From positions 1-39,736 of the forward strand of contig JAQGAU010000115.1 of the NCBI GenBank assembly GCA_034698045.1: DNA of 39,736 nucleotides. The letters run 5' to 3'. Numbering within the stretch: position 1 is the first letter of the stretch; each line of letters begins with the position of its first letter. The notes beneath the pieces were generated by a model that was not told the DNA's origin, ran no database searches, and saw only the letters and a program-made list of their open reading frames with translations. This document shows positions 10,058 to 21,031 of this stretch, piece after piece. The translations under genes were made by a program, and so were the position numbers. Source of the stretch: Paramacrobiotus richtersi. Taxonomy: Eukaryota > Tardigrada > Eutardigrada > Parachela > Macrobiotidae.

Positions 10058-11368
10058 ATGTGCGACCAACACACACTTTTGCTGCTTAAATCGATCCGAA
10101 CGTTCTCGATCTGCACAGCGCTATTCTGCTTCGTGTACTATTTTATTATGCTACTTCCCAGGAATGTTAATTTAGTCTCCACGGCTTTTCTTGGCGACTT
10201 GATACAATTTGATGCGGATGAAGTGAATGATGCAAACGCCAGTTTGATAAGACTTCGCAATGTAGTAAACTTATGCCAGAAATTTCCCCCAGTTTTATTA
10301 GGATTATTCAATATCACCATAATTCTTACCAATGAAACAGTCGTGTCTTATGCGAATTCGAACATACGACCAGGAGGCCGCTTTACACCGGGAGAATGCC
10401 GGGCACGGCAGAATGTTGCTCTCATTATCCCGTTCCGGAATCGCACCGACCACTTAAGTGAGTTTCCGCGGATTCAAATCTGATTACAGTAACACAGGAA
10501 CCACAACATACTTATAACAATCGTTCGTGTATCTTTTTTAGACATGTTTCTCAGCAACGTACACCCATTTTTACAACGGCAACAACTGGCATATACAATT
10601 TTTGTCGTGGAACAAGATGGGAAGGTGATTTTTAATAAAGGTACATGTTAATCTGCTAAACTTGTAAATACCACAACGCAATAAGTTTCGTTTTATACTG
10701 GCAAAATTTATCTAAAACGTTACGGATTTTAATTGTAATTAATAGTTTTATAACGGTGCACAAATGCGCACATTAACCTACAAGTTCGTTTAATTACAGG
10801 AAAGCTTATGAACATCGGCTTCGTTGAGGCATCGAAATCCGACAATTTCGACTGCTTCGTATTCCACGACACCGATCTGATACCGGAAAATGACCATAAT
10901 CTGTATTCCTGCTCTTCCCAACCCACGCTCTTAGCCGTATCTATCAACATCTTCAAGTACAAACCCATGTACTGGAACCACTTCGGTGGCGCCATCTCCA
11001 TCACAAAAGACCAATTCACCGCCGTTAACGGCTATCCCAATCTGTACTGGGGATGGGGACACGAAGACGATGATTTATCCGAGCGGATACGAGAACAGTT
11101 TAGAACTATACCTCGACGGCATCGCGACATTGGCCGTTATACAATGATTCAGCATGAGAAAGATGGACTCAACCCGAAGAATGATTTGGCGTATCATTTA
11201 GCGAAAAGCGCGCTGAGTCGCGCGCGGACAGATGGACTGAGCAATCTGCGGTATCGGGTTGTCCGATTTGAGAAGCGACCTTTGTATACCTGGATTTTGG
11301 TGGATGTCGGACGGCCTCCCAAGCTTATACGGCTACGCGATGGAACTTTTGCATTCATGGAAAACTAG
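10058..11368 (+). CDS. Beta-1,4-galactosyltransferase, copy 2 (three exons)
   Basis: A B4GALT-family (GT7) Golgi type II membrane enzyme. Exons are 10058-10457, 10542-10640 and 10800-11368, giving 355 aa. The ATG at 10058 was chosen; the frame extends 9 bases upstream only to a TTG. A signal anchor lies at about aa 14-33. Then come the N-domain Cys-Pro (CQKFPPVLLG), PGGRFTPGECRARQ and IIPFRNR. The catalytic domain has D190-T-D192, LIPENDHNLYSC, WGWGHEDDD at 250-258 and a MIQH metal site, so the known catalytic and Mn ligands are present. The donor-selectivity position (Tyr289 of bovine B4GALT1) is His227 in NHFGG. Both introns are phase 1 (84 and 159 nt) and sit where all sister copies have them. 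ATTAAA at 11500 could serve polyadenylation. Confidence 0.92.
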
Positions 11369-11609
11369 GCTCGATCAGATCAAACAGCATATTTTGTCCT
11401 TTTGAGCCAGAGTGATCCAACATACGACGATTATTTTTGTTACTTTACAGTGAATGTTTCGAGAACATTTTTTTGCCTGTTAGACTTTCCATAGGTTGTA
11501 TTAAAATAACGGCAGCGTGAAGCTAAAGGGGACCTTTTCTGTCTTAGTGTAGATGTCCTTTGCTGTAACCAAGCTATATGTGCGTTAGCGAAACTGTTAT
11601 ATCGGAATT

Positions 11610-12295
11610 TAGAAACCAGCGCTTTGAACTTTTTACCGCATTGTTATTGTTTGTCTTTTTAATTACAAGAACTCTTCTCTTCTTACGTGTGTCTGTAAAC
11701 TGTACGTTTGGGATTACCGGTCATTCGTCCGAAAATGTTTGATTTACAGCTTTGTTTTCGCATTGTAGTTTGTAAACTGCGATGGAACCGGTTGTAATAA
11801 CCAGTGTCTAAAATAATGGGCATCTGGCAATAATTCAAGTGGACTTCTTTATGAGCTAGATATCTGCACATGGTATTTACCTGCATATACACTTGTGATA
11901 TGTACTGAAGAGTTGAGTAAACACCAACATCTCACATCAAGCGCCTAACCGAAAAGATGATTTCTAGCCATCATACGTTTAAATTAAAGCCGTTGGTATA
12001 TTCGATCATTTACCTATCGTTATCGACTAGTTCTGTTCACGAGACAGCGTTCTTCCTACAAACGCTAACTTTACAAAACTTCAGCTGCAAGAACGCTAAC
12101 GTAACTTCTTATGTGCCAAACCCATACATGTACAGTTCATAGCATGGCTCCAGCAACATGCGCATAGATCGCATAATAAACACAGTCGTTTTATTGTGTT
12201 CATCAATTTCATCTTAATAGTTGTTTTTTGGTTTAAATTGGTTGCAGTTCTGTACGTGCGAAAACATTCTGATAATCAAGCAACGAACAGTCCAT
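11610..12295 (+). repeat. Left copy of a diverged tandem duplication
   Basis: This segment aligns nearly end to end with 13039-13690. Shared blocks include GGCATCTGG.A.TAATTCA, CACATGGTAT, GATATGTACTGAAGA, ACTAGTT.TGTTCACGAGAC and GCATGGCTCCAGCAACATG. Divergence is moderate with many small indels. The right copy leads into the first exon of the fucosyltransferase gene. The left copy carries a broken version of that exon and then stops being similar at about 12295. Confidence 0.75.
12158..12290 (+). pseudogene. Broken first exon of a fucosyltransferase-like gene
   Basis: In the frame starting at 12184 the segment reads SRFIVFINFILIVV and then LVAVLYVRKHSDNQATNSP. This matches the intact signal-anchor exon at 13575-13731 (SRFVFILVIFLL, LVAVPYVRKQSDEQTTKNP). 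The corresponding ATG at 12158 is 26 bases before the SRF codon instead of 24, so a 2-base insertion puts the start out of frame, and that ATG now runs into a stop. Exons 2 and 3 have no counterpart downstream. It is a 5'-only or deleted duplicate. Confidence 0.6.
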
Positions 12296-12611
12296 GTTTC
12301 TCGCAGCTTCGTCACTACAAAACAGAAAACAAACGAAACCGGAAGAAGAAACTAGAGAGCCCTATGTAGCCTCACCTCTGCATCCGGATGTTGCACTGGC
12401 GGTAAGCCGGAAACTGCGCCGACCTGCGTGTCGTATGGCACTGGGTTTCATCAGCGGATTCTGTGGCGATCAATGCAACATATGGAATTCAGTCTACCAA
12501 TGGATAGTAAAATCATTACGTGAGCCAGTGTCGAGCGAAGTAGCAGCAAGCTTTGGACGAGTTAAAGTTTGTTGGGATTTAAGCCTGGGAAGGAATCCCA
12601 TGACAGTTTAA
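12294..12611 (+). CDS. Hypothetical 105-codon open frame
   Basis: An ATG-started frame just after the end of the left duplication unit. It is basic and Cys-containing with no recognisable domain, and it is not in frame with the fucosyltransferase relic upstream. Nothing comparable follows the right copy of the duplication. It may be chance; it is listed because it is the longest ATG frame in the 12.3-13.0 kb gap. Confidence 0.15.
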   Translation: MFLAASSLQNRKQTKPEEETREPYVASPLHPDVALAVSRKLRRPACRMALGFISGFCGDQCNIWNSVYQWIVKSLREPVSSEVAASFGRVKVCWDLSLGRNPMTV

Positions 12612-13038
12612 GTCGTCTAAAACAATCGGCAATCAAGTTGGACAAACTTTGGAAGGAAAACATCACGAAAAGACTGCAATCATTTAATGATTTAAGTTTT
12701 ATCTTGATGGTTTCCCCATATTTCTTTTGGTTAATGTGCGGATAAGCGTCGGTAAGGAAAATGATAGCATCGCATAGTATGGTAGTCGACTTTATCGAAG
12801 TGACGTTGGTCGCCTAGTTTTGTATCTCCGCGGCGATCGTGCGCTTAGCCTTTGTTAAATTTTTGACTTTTAGCATGGATTGGTCGAACACGGCTGCAAT
12901 ATCAGGCGTGCCGACGATACCGTTCGAAACACATAAATATTTAAGTTCTATTTCTATAATGAGAAATAGTATAGTCAAGGGCATTCGGTGCCCTTCTAAA
13001 GCCTTCTGAAGCTTTTTACTAATAGCAAACAATGGTTT

Positions 13039-13690
13039 AGAAAACAGTACTTGAACTTTTCACCGTATTATACTTTTTTAATGGCGAGAGCTTTTTTACG
13101 TGTGTGTGTAAATTAAGCGTTCATAGCAACCCGGCATTCCTCCGAAAACGTTTAACTAACAGCTCTGTTTTCACTTTCTGTAATTCTTCTTCGCAAACTC
13201 GTAATCGAAACTGGTTATGATAACCGTGTCTAAAACACTGGGCATCTGGTAGTAATTCAGGCGGACTCTATGAGTCTATCATGAGCTGCATCTGTAGATT
13301 CTGTAGAGACACATGGTATGCACCTGCATAGACTTGCGATATGTACTGAAGACGTGAGTAATCACAATCAAGCGCTTAACGAGAAATATCGTTTCGGGGC
13401 ATCATACTTTTAAATTACAGCTGCTGGTGTATGCGGTCATTTACCTATCAGTGTCAACTAGTTTTGTTCACGAGACTGTATTTTACTAACAAACAGCAAC
13501 GTTACAAAACTTGAGCTGCAGCAATGTCAGCGTAACTTAGCAGCTAAACACACATGTAGCATGGCTCCAGCAACATGCACTGGTCCAGTAACAAACAGAG
13601 CCGTTTTGTGTTTATTTTGGTCATTTTTTTATTGTATACATTAGTTGCAGTGCCGTATGTTCGAAAACAATCCGACGAACAAACAACGAA
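13039..13690 (+). repeat. Right copy of the diverged tandem duplication
   Basis: Homologous to 11610-12295. It contains the presumed promoter, 5' UTR and most of exon 1 of the fucosyltransferase gene, so the duplicated unit was probably the 5' part of that gene. Confidence 0.75.
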
Positions 13691-15011
13691 GAATCCCGAA
13701 AAGCGCAACGAAGAAAGGTTTGAATTCACTGGTAACTAGCAGTACTTGCACAATCACTTGTACTTTCTTCACTGTTAAATAAAGTATTCTTTGCAGAAGT
13801 CACTATATCTGGGAATGTTACCCGACCCTTTCCGGTGCAAAAGCAGTACAATTTGCTTCTGCTGAGACGTCTGCAGAAGCGCATCTTTGAACGACTGAAG
13901 CAAAACTCTCTCGTCGAGAAAGCAAGTACTGTAGACTCGTGCCAGGACAAACTGCGTAGCAGATTCCTGACATTTGATCCCCGCAATACCGACAATGGAG
14001 AACTGGGAAATTTCATGTTTTTGGCTGCATCGACGATTGCTCTTGCTGAGGACTCCTGTAGAACTGGTAAGTGTATAATTAATGTGGAATTAGCAAAGTT
14101 TCTATTCAATTTAGCAAGATTATGTAAAAAGTCACACAACAGCAGGTGATAAAATTACCGAAACAATTTCAACAAATAGTTCATCCAACAACTTTTTCTT
14201 TGAAAAAAAATTGAACTGCGGCTCTTTTCCATTAATGTTCTGTACTGTTATATGTGCACTTATCGTATATTTAATGTACATTTCAGCTCTGATTCCCGGT
14301 AATTATGGACAGAGAGCCAAATTCCATAATCCGTTCCCACTGCCACCATCCGCTGATGTTTTCCAAAATCAACTAACGCGTTATATGAACACATCTTCGG
14401 GTGAATTTTCCTACACCACCTTATCAAAAACCTTAGCCTTCACTAACCCTTCGAGCAACTACGACATTATCTGTCTTCAAGGATCATTACAATCATGGAA
14501 ATATTTCCCACATTCCCGTAAAGAAATTCGCCGGCACTTCACATTTATCGAGCCTATCTATCACACCGCTTTTTTAATCCTATCAGGCCGATTGAAAGAG
14601 TACCGAAAATCTTTCACCCGGATCACTGGAATCAACATCCATCGTCTACCTATTGTTGACGCGGCTGTGGAAAAGTTTGTTCTTAGCGCCTACCACACAA
14701 TGAACCGGATGTACAAGTCCAAAGCGGTGTTTGTGGTGATCAGTAACGATCCAGCGTACGCGTCGACGTTGTTCTTTGGGCGGTCAAATGTCATGGTCAC
14801 GGCGCCGGGTTCGCCCGAAGTGGCACTGGCCATGCTGAGTCTGATGGATGATCTGATTCTGACCGTTGGGAGTTTGGGATGGTGGGCGGGGTATTTGAGC
14901 GATGCGAAGAGGGTGATGTATTTCAAGGACGCGTTGAAGCCTAGCTCGGGAGTGGGTGATATGTACAGAGAGGAAGAGTACTTTTTACCGGAATGGATTG
15001 CGCTTTCCTAA
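13575..15011 (+). CDS. Alpha-1,2-fucosyltransferase-like protein (GT11), catalytic motif deleted
   Basis: Related to FUT1/FUT2-type galactoside 2-alpha-L-fucosyltransferases, which use GDP-fucose in the Golgi. Exons 13575-13731, 13797-14066 and 14287-15011 join in phase 1 and give 383 aa. Exon 1 encodes a signal anchor (about aa 10-28). Family marks are GELGNFMFLAAS at about aa 120-131 (family LGNxM), GSLQSWKYF with a basic helix at 208-225, FVVISND, the C-terminal LTVGSLGWWAGYLS (FUT2: MTIGTFGIWAAYLT) and FLPEWIALS at the end. The odd point is the donor-binding motif HxRRGD. After IHR (aa 260-262) the protein jumps to LPIVDAA, so RGD and roughly a dozen more residues are absent with no intron there. 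The gene is otherwise open and cleanly spliced. It lies between B4GALT copies 2 and 3 on the same strand. It may be inactive or repurposed. Confidence 0.82.
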
Positions 15012-15617
15012 GCTACTCAAATTCCTGTTACTCTGTAGATATGGTTCAGTGTGCAACGGGCTTTCTGGACAGTATTCCCTTAATTTAATGAACTGGCAGG
15101 ACGGCGTCAGCCTCCATGTCAAGAACATTGCCGATCTGTGTATGATATAATTCAATGCACTTTGTACCGCCTGTGCGTTTTGAAGTCTGAACAAAAGCAA
15201 TCTTTCTTTTTTGCGGTTGTTCCTGTCTGTAATGTACTCGGTTTTGGTTATTTGAAAATTGTAGTGAATCCGGTCAGTGTGTATGGTAAATTATGAGCTA
15301 CACGTGTTTCCTTTACCAGCGACAAAGGTTCAGTCACCTTGTTGTCGTGTCGACCAGAGAAGCCGGCTGCTACAGGCTAACATTTCTAGCGTGATAAACC
15401 AGTAACGCCAGAAACAGACAACCGTACACGGTGCACGAAGTTGAACTTTACTGAAAGCGAAAGTGAAACGCCGCAAATGAGTGCGTAAAGATTTAACTAT
15501 AACGGCATATTTTTGATCCACGAAATTTTCGCCCAGCAATAAGGCAAATCCTTTAATCGTCAGGAAACTCAGCGTAGCTTTAGTTTGAACCTTTTTCCCC
15601 AAGATAACTGTTGACCC
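15012..15617. other. Intergenic region between the GT11 gene and B4GALT copy 3
   Basis: Contains the 3' flank of the fucosyltransferase gene and the presumed 5' UTR and promoter of copy 3. Open frames here lack ATG starts or overlap the genes. No RNA gene or repeat was seen. Confidence 0.45.
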
Positions 15618-16995
15618 ATGGTTTCCTCTTACGAAGTTTTCCGTACTCTTCTTATCTGTGCTGTATTGTTTATTTTGACATATTTATTCGTCATTAACAT
15701 CATCAGTACGTCTAATTTTGAAACTAAACGTGAAACAAAATTCACCATTTTCCAAGCTCTTTTGCACGACGGTACAGCAGCACTGCCGTTAAACAGCAGC
15801 ATCACATGTCCGGAATTACCATCCACACTGCTTGGTGCTTTTCGTGTTTCTCTTGCCGTACCATCCGAGGACGATATTGTACAAGCCAATCCCAATGTTA
15901 AACAAGGAGGCTGGTTCCAACCGGAGGACTGCCGAGCTAGACAAAAAGTTGCGGTTATTATCCCTTACCGCAACCGATCGGAACATTTAAGTAAGCCGAT
16001 TCGGTACTTTCTATATATTACTGCGGATACTCAGCTTCCTGTGCAGATTAGCGTCAAAGTGAGCAGGCAATGAAAAGTAGCTGGTAAGCAGTACAATTTT
16101 TATTATTATTGCAGGTGTGCTCCTAAATAACATACATCCATTCCTGCAGCGGCAGCGCTTCGAATATGCAATTTTCGTTATTGAACAAGCCGACAACTTG
16201 ACATTTAACAGAGGTATGTAATAACAGTATATATATCATTGACCGTATTTTTATGCTGGTTATCTTAGCTGAGCACACGCCTCTTTTTACCAATTGTTTA
16301 TTGGATCTTCATAGTTATGATGGATATAATTCTTCACCAACTTGAGCAGAACCAATGTTTCAGGGAAGCTCATGAATGCGGGTTTCGTGGAAATAAGCAA
16401 AACTGCAAATTTTGATTGCTTTATCTTCCACGACACTGATCTACTCCCCGAAAACGATCGCAACCTGTATTCCTGCGCAACCCAACCGACCCTTGTGTCC
16501 GTGGCTATTAGTTCATCCCAATACAAACCCATGTATGGAACGTACTTTGGCGGCGTTATTTCCATCACCAAAGAACAATTCACCGCGGTTAACGGTTACC
16601 CGAACCTATACTGGGGATGGGGCAAAGAAGACGATGACCTTTCCGAGCGGGTACGCTACCGGTTTGGTAGCATTTTTCGTCCGCATCGCGCCGTCGGACG
16701 CTTCACCATGATCCCGCATGACAGAGATGCGCTGAACCAACCGAACGTGCTTGGGGAGTACTTATCCAAAGCAGCGCTGAGTCGCGCACCGGAGGACGGA
16801 CTGAACAGTCTGTATTATCGGGTTGTTCGGATCGAGAAACGGGCGTTGTACACATGGATACTTGTGGATGTTGGACAGCCTCCCGCTGTCGTGCGGTTGG
16901 TGGATGGAAAAGTTGGACTGGTGGATCACGGGAAGGTGTTCCAGCTCGACCGTTGTATATGGAATGAAAAGGACAATATTTTCTGTAAATCATGA
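15618..16995 (+). CDS. Beta-1,4-galactosyltransferase, copy 3 (three exons)
   Basis: A B4GALT-family Golgi enzyme. Exons 15618-15990, 16115-16213 and 16364-16995 give 367 aa. A signal anchor lies at about aa 9-29 (TLLICAVLFILTYLFVI). CPELPSTLLGAF, NPNVKQGGWFQPEDC and IIPYRNR follow. The catalytic domain has D181-T-D183, LLPENDRNLYSC (Arg where most copies have His), YFGG with Tyr218 at the donor-selectivity position, and WGWGKEDDD, with the base and acceptor acids intact. The metal site MIPH keeps Met and His. Introns are phase 1, 124 and 150 nt. Exon lengths 373/99/632 are identical to copy 5, so copies 3, 4 and 5 form the youngest group. All recognised catalytic residues are present, so it is expected to be active, probably as a galactosyltransferase. 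Confidence 0.93.
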
Positions 16996-18097
16996 AAGTA
17001 GCATGATGTATAAAAAATTTCAGAAACTGATATTCGCAGGGAAATTTTCCTGACTATCGTTCGTTATGCAGAAGCATTGGGTAGAAAACGCAACCGGCAT
17101 AACGTTAACGCATTCATTGTGATGAATCAAAACACATGCAAATGATGCAACCAAAAAGTCCGATTTCGTTCGTGTTGTTGCTTAATTTTTCCTGGATGAA
17201 CGTACGCTCGCATTTAATAACTGCGCTACTTCAACATAAGTAAATGTACAAGCTGGACGGCGTCTTAATTAAAGACAATTAAAGGCGCTATTTTGCATAC
17301 AGGTTTGACAGATTTTACATTTATAATTTCGTTTGAGAACGCTGGTCCCTCAGAAAACATTTCCGCGATCTGCTCATATTTACGCCACTTTAGGTATTCT
17401 GGATTTTTGAAGAAAGGAAATTCGTGAATTTGGTACGTCCACAAACTTCACGCACAGTAATACGGATTAAAGTCCAGCATTAAAATGAAAGAAAGACAGT
17501 TATTTTGCTGCCGGATATATCAATAATCGGCAAAATTTTGGTAAGCAGTTGTAATTTCAGGATCGTTTGAGCTTGTTAGGCCTTGTATGTCTTCTTCAAA
17601 AACACCAGCAGATTTGGCTCCAGTGGAAGGTTTTTGGCTAGTACGATCGAGAAATGAAGTGAATGAACCCCGGCAGCACTAAATTAAACTGACATCAAAT
17701 TCCTAACCTGCCGTTTTGCCAATATAACGGTTACTACATACTCGTAAATAACTAGACCTGAATGTCATCTATGTCCGCTTGTGAAAGCCGGTTTATAATT
17801 ATCCAACCATCTGCAGTTAACAGTCGGATGAGGCATATAGTAAGCATCAAAATGAAATTAACAACTCAAACTTTTTGCCGTTTTTTTGCTTTTGTGGCGT
17901 GTGCGCTCACTGAACTTAAGAGTTTTTTGTTTCTGTTCTTTTTTCCCTGGTTAGTTCTTTATCAAGTTTTCCGCCCACAAATTGCATATACTGTAATTAA
18001 GATCATCTGTCAAGTTCCGCTACATTACAGACCACTGCCAGCGCTGTTCACGTAGCTTTATTGTTAGGATCATTTTCACACAGAAAACTGCAGCCTG
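16996..18097. other. Intergenic region between copies 3 and 4
   Basis: No gene recognised. An ATG frame of 97 codons (17762-18055) ends just before copy 4 and contains a Phe/Leu-rich hydrophobic run. It has no family match and may be chance in T-rich promoter-proximal sequence. Confidence 0.4.
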
Positions 18098-19640
18098 ATG
18101 ATCTCTTTTTACGACGTTTTCCGCACCCGTCTTATATGTAGTGTATTGTTCATTTCAACACATTTAATCGTCATCAAGATTGCCGGTACTTCTGATTTTG
18201 AAAATGTCCGTGAACAAAAATTCAATATCTTTCACGCGCTTATGCATGACGGCACAACGTCACTGCCAACGAACAGCAGCATCACGTGCCCGGAATTACC
18301 ATCCTCTTTGCTTGGTTCGTTGCCTGTGTCGCTTGATGTGCACTCGGAGAGCGACACCGTACAAGCCAATCCCAATATAAAAGAGGGAGGCTGGTTTCAA
18401 CCGGAGGACTGTCGAGTCAGACAGAAAGTAGCGATTGTTATCCCTTATCGCAACCGATCGGACCATCTACGTTAGTATATGCGTTAGTTTTCGCACTTCT
18501 CGATAAAACACTTTCAGAGCTGGAGCTTTGCTGGGATCGAGCCATAAGATTTCAGAAACGCCGAATACGCTTAAACAATAGGAACGTGCAGAAGTTCCCT
18601 GTCATCGGGCTCCCTGGGCTCGGTGGACATGAAGAGTATTAACATGAATGACAATACAAATGACAGCATGTAGCGGACGTTTATGATTACGTTTCCGGGC
18701 AAAAATTCCATTTTTTTTAATATCGTTTTAAGTAGAACTAAAAGTGGTAGTGCTGTATAACAGGTATACGGTGCTGGTTGTATTTTAGATGTGCTTCTGA
18801 ACAACATACATCCATTCCTCCAACGGCAAAGACTGGAGTATGTGATTTTTGTAGTCGAGCAAGCCGACGGACTCGTTTTTAACAGAGGTAATAATATGTG
18901 TGGGCGATAGGGCGATACGTTTAAAAGAAAGCATGCTTGAAGGATTATACAAAGCGGGACACTTACACGTTGGTTTTGCAGGAAAACTCCTGAATGTTGG
19001 ATACATCGAAGCATCCAAACGGCACAACTTTGACGGCTTCATCCTTCACGATACCGACCTCATCCCGGAGAATGACCACAACCTATACTCGTGCTCATCC
19101 CAACCGACTCTTCTATCCGTGGCCATTAGCAAATTCCAATACAAACCAAGGTATGCAACCTACTTTGGCGGCGTCATCTGCATCACTAAAGAGCATTTTA
19201 CCGCCGTTAACGGCTACTCCAATCTATACTGGGGATGGGGCAACGAAGATGAAGACCTCTCGGAGCGGGTACGTTACCGTTTTGGTAGTATTTTTCGTCC
19301 GCATCCCGCCATTGGTCGTTACACGATGATTCGTCATGATCAAGATACGCTCAATCCAACGAACGTCCTTGGGCAGTACTTATCCAAATCAGCCTTGAAT
19401 CGCGCAGCTGAAGACGGACTGAATAACCTGCACTATCAGATTGTCCGAACAGAGACACGGGCTTTGTACACATGGATTCTGGTGGACATAGGACGGCCGC
19501 CCGCAGTTGTGCGGCTGTCGGATGGAAGTATAGGATTCGTAGATAATGGACGGATGTTCCAGCTTGACCGATGCACATGGAACGAAACGGCACTGTTGTC
19601 TGTCGATCCCTGTAGTGTTGCTATTTGGGTATTAAACTAA
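18098..19640 (+). CDS. Beta-1,4-galactosyltransferase, copy 4 (three exons)
   Basis: A B4GALT-family Golgi enzyme. Exons 18098-18470, 18789-18887 and 18982-19640 give 376 aa. A signal anchor lies at about aa 10-28, followed by CPELPSSLLGSL, GGWFQPEDC and VIPYRNR. The catalytic domain has D181-T-D183, LIPENDHNLYSC, YFGG with Tyr218, WGWGNEDEDL (third acid Glu instead of Asp) and MIRH. The Cys that all other intact copies carry two residues after the FD/FE pair is Gly176 here (DGF). In bovine B4GALT1 that Cys (C247) is disulfide-bonded to the Cys equivalent to C195, which is still present. The intron 1 donor is GTTAGT, slightly off consensus, and intron 1 is 318 nt. The C-terminus is about nine residues longer than in copy 3. 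ATTAAA at 19650 could serve polyadenylation. Confidence 0.92.
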
Positions 19641-20668
19641 TTCAGAATTATTAAAGCATCACTACATGGGGTCATGACCGTCGTTAGAAACAGTCGTTGA
19701 AGATAGACTATAACAGAAGCGTTATTTGTTGAATTAATGGGGGGATGCTCAGGCTTGTTACGGGCATATGATTTTTAAGGTTAACCTTGTAATATGTAGA
19801 TATTGGCTCGGTATTACATGGTATATCAACAACGCACTTATACAGGTTTGGCCACTGTACCGTATAAATGCTTGCCAAAATCTTAAACGCATTTGTAATG
19901 TATACGCAATTTGTAAACGCAGCTTTTGCAAGCTTTTACAAACCGATACGAAATGGAAGATCTGAAATTCCATATGAAATTTTGATTCGCGCACCCTTTA
20001 CCAAGTACCTTACACCTGATTTCACCAGACTCTTTCGTATACGAACAGATAAAATGAAGATATAATTCCAGAGAAATCTGACAGTAAAAAATATACCGAA
20101 TCTACAGTACAGATAACTCAAGGCATCCGTTTCAGGCAGTCATAATTATGTCGATATAGAAAAATTAAGCTAAATAAAAAAACCAATAACTGTCATCAAA
20201 ACGACAGTGTTGCTCAGCTGAGTCAGCGCGACAAACAACTAACCGCACTGCATTGTATGCAGTGCAGTGTTTAACTTTAGATACACCAAAGTTGAATCTG
20301 ATTTATTCGTACTTGGACATGATATACGGTCGTCATGATATGCACCATCAAACGATAACGTGGGTAGATTTTAAACAAAGAGTAGCCAATGCATGTACAG
20401 TAGAAGCTCGCAGTCATACCTTCTGTAACTGCAGTTCGGCGGTGTTGTGGGCGAGTGAAACATCTTCCACCTGAATAAAGTGCAACGTTTCGGCCACAGC
20501 GATGAGCTGAACTCGGTGAGCACATTGGCAAAGTATATAGATGAGTGGTATTTGCAAGCGTATCTCGGCACTTACGATAATAAGAATACCATGCTGCAAT
20601 GATTCTTATACCAAACAGGACAACGATAAAGATGCATATGGTGTGGTTCGACATATGCGATCTGGTGA
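19641..20668. other. Intergenic region after copy 4
   Basis: No gene recognised. A 9-bp hairpin with a 3-nt loop lies at 20245-20265 (GCACTGCAT/ATGCAGTGC). A long minus-strand frame (20804-20277) crosses into the BTB-like fragment in another frame and is probably a shadow. Confidence 0.4.
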
Positions 20669-21031
20669 TCATATAACACTTATCAAAGGGCCAGAAGTCT
20701 GGATAATTTGTATGGAAATTAATTCTGGATGGCCGGGCGTATAGCATGACGGACAAGTGACTGAGACATTCCCGTCCAGCAGAAACCATTGGAGTTCCAA
20801 GCATACAATATGCACCGGGAATTCGTCGCCCTTCTCCGCAATAGCGATGTCATTCATTACGTTCGGAACAAGCCATTCTGTACCGGCACTATCAAGTATA
20901 GGAGCGTCAGCCAATACGGCTGCCACAACCAGTGTTTTCCAGTTGGCGATACACCACTCACCTGACAGTTCCAGCATGTGGGCTAGTTCAGTTTCGCAAA
21001 ACAGCTTCAGTGCATCCATGATATCGTCCAT
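20669..21031 (-). pseudogene. BTB-domain C-terminal-like fragment
   Basis: A minus-strand frame from an ATG at 21031 reads DALKLFCETELAHMLELS and, a little later, AVLADAPILDSAGTEWLVPN. This resembles the last helices of a BTB/POZ domain running into the BACK region (family pattern LK..CE..L...L ... LADL..A..L). Between the two parts is a 42-nt segment bounded by GTGAGT and GGCAG. If it is removed as a mini-intron the fit improves (ELS-AVLADA), but 42 nt is very short and the frame is open either way. The first half of a BTB domain was not found upstream, so this is either a fragment or a gene whose 5' exons I cannot see. Residues after about aa 80 match nothing. Confidence 0.4.

Noticed and set aside
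12814-13032. Minus-strand hydrophobic frame
   Set aside because: It opens with TTG, not ATG, and contains no splice-supported structure or known domain.
17762-18055. 97-codon ATG frame as a small membrane protein
   Set aside because: The hydrophobic part comes from a T-rich run just upstream of copy 4, and there is no family match or supporting signal.
20277-20804. 175-codon minus-strand frame as a gene
   Set aside because: It overlaps the BTB-like frame in a different phase, has atypical composition and no recognisable domain.
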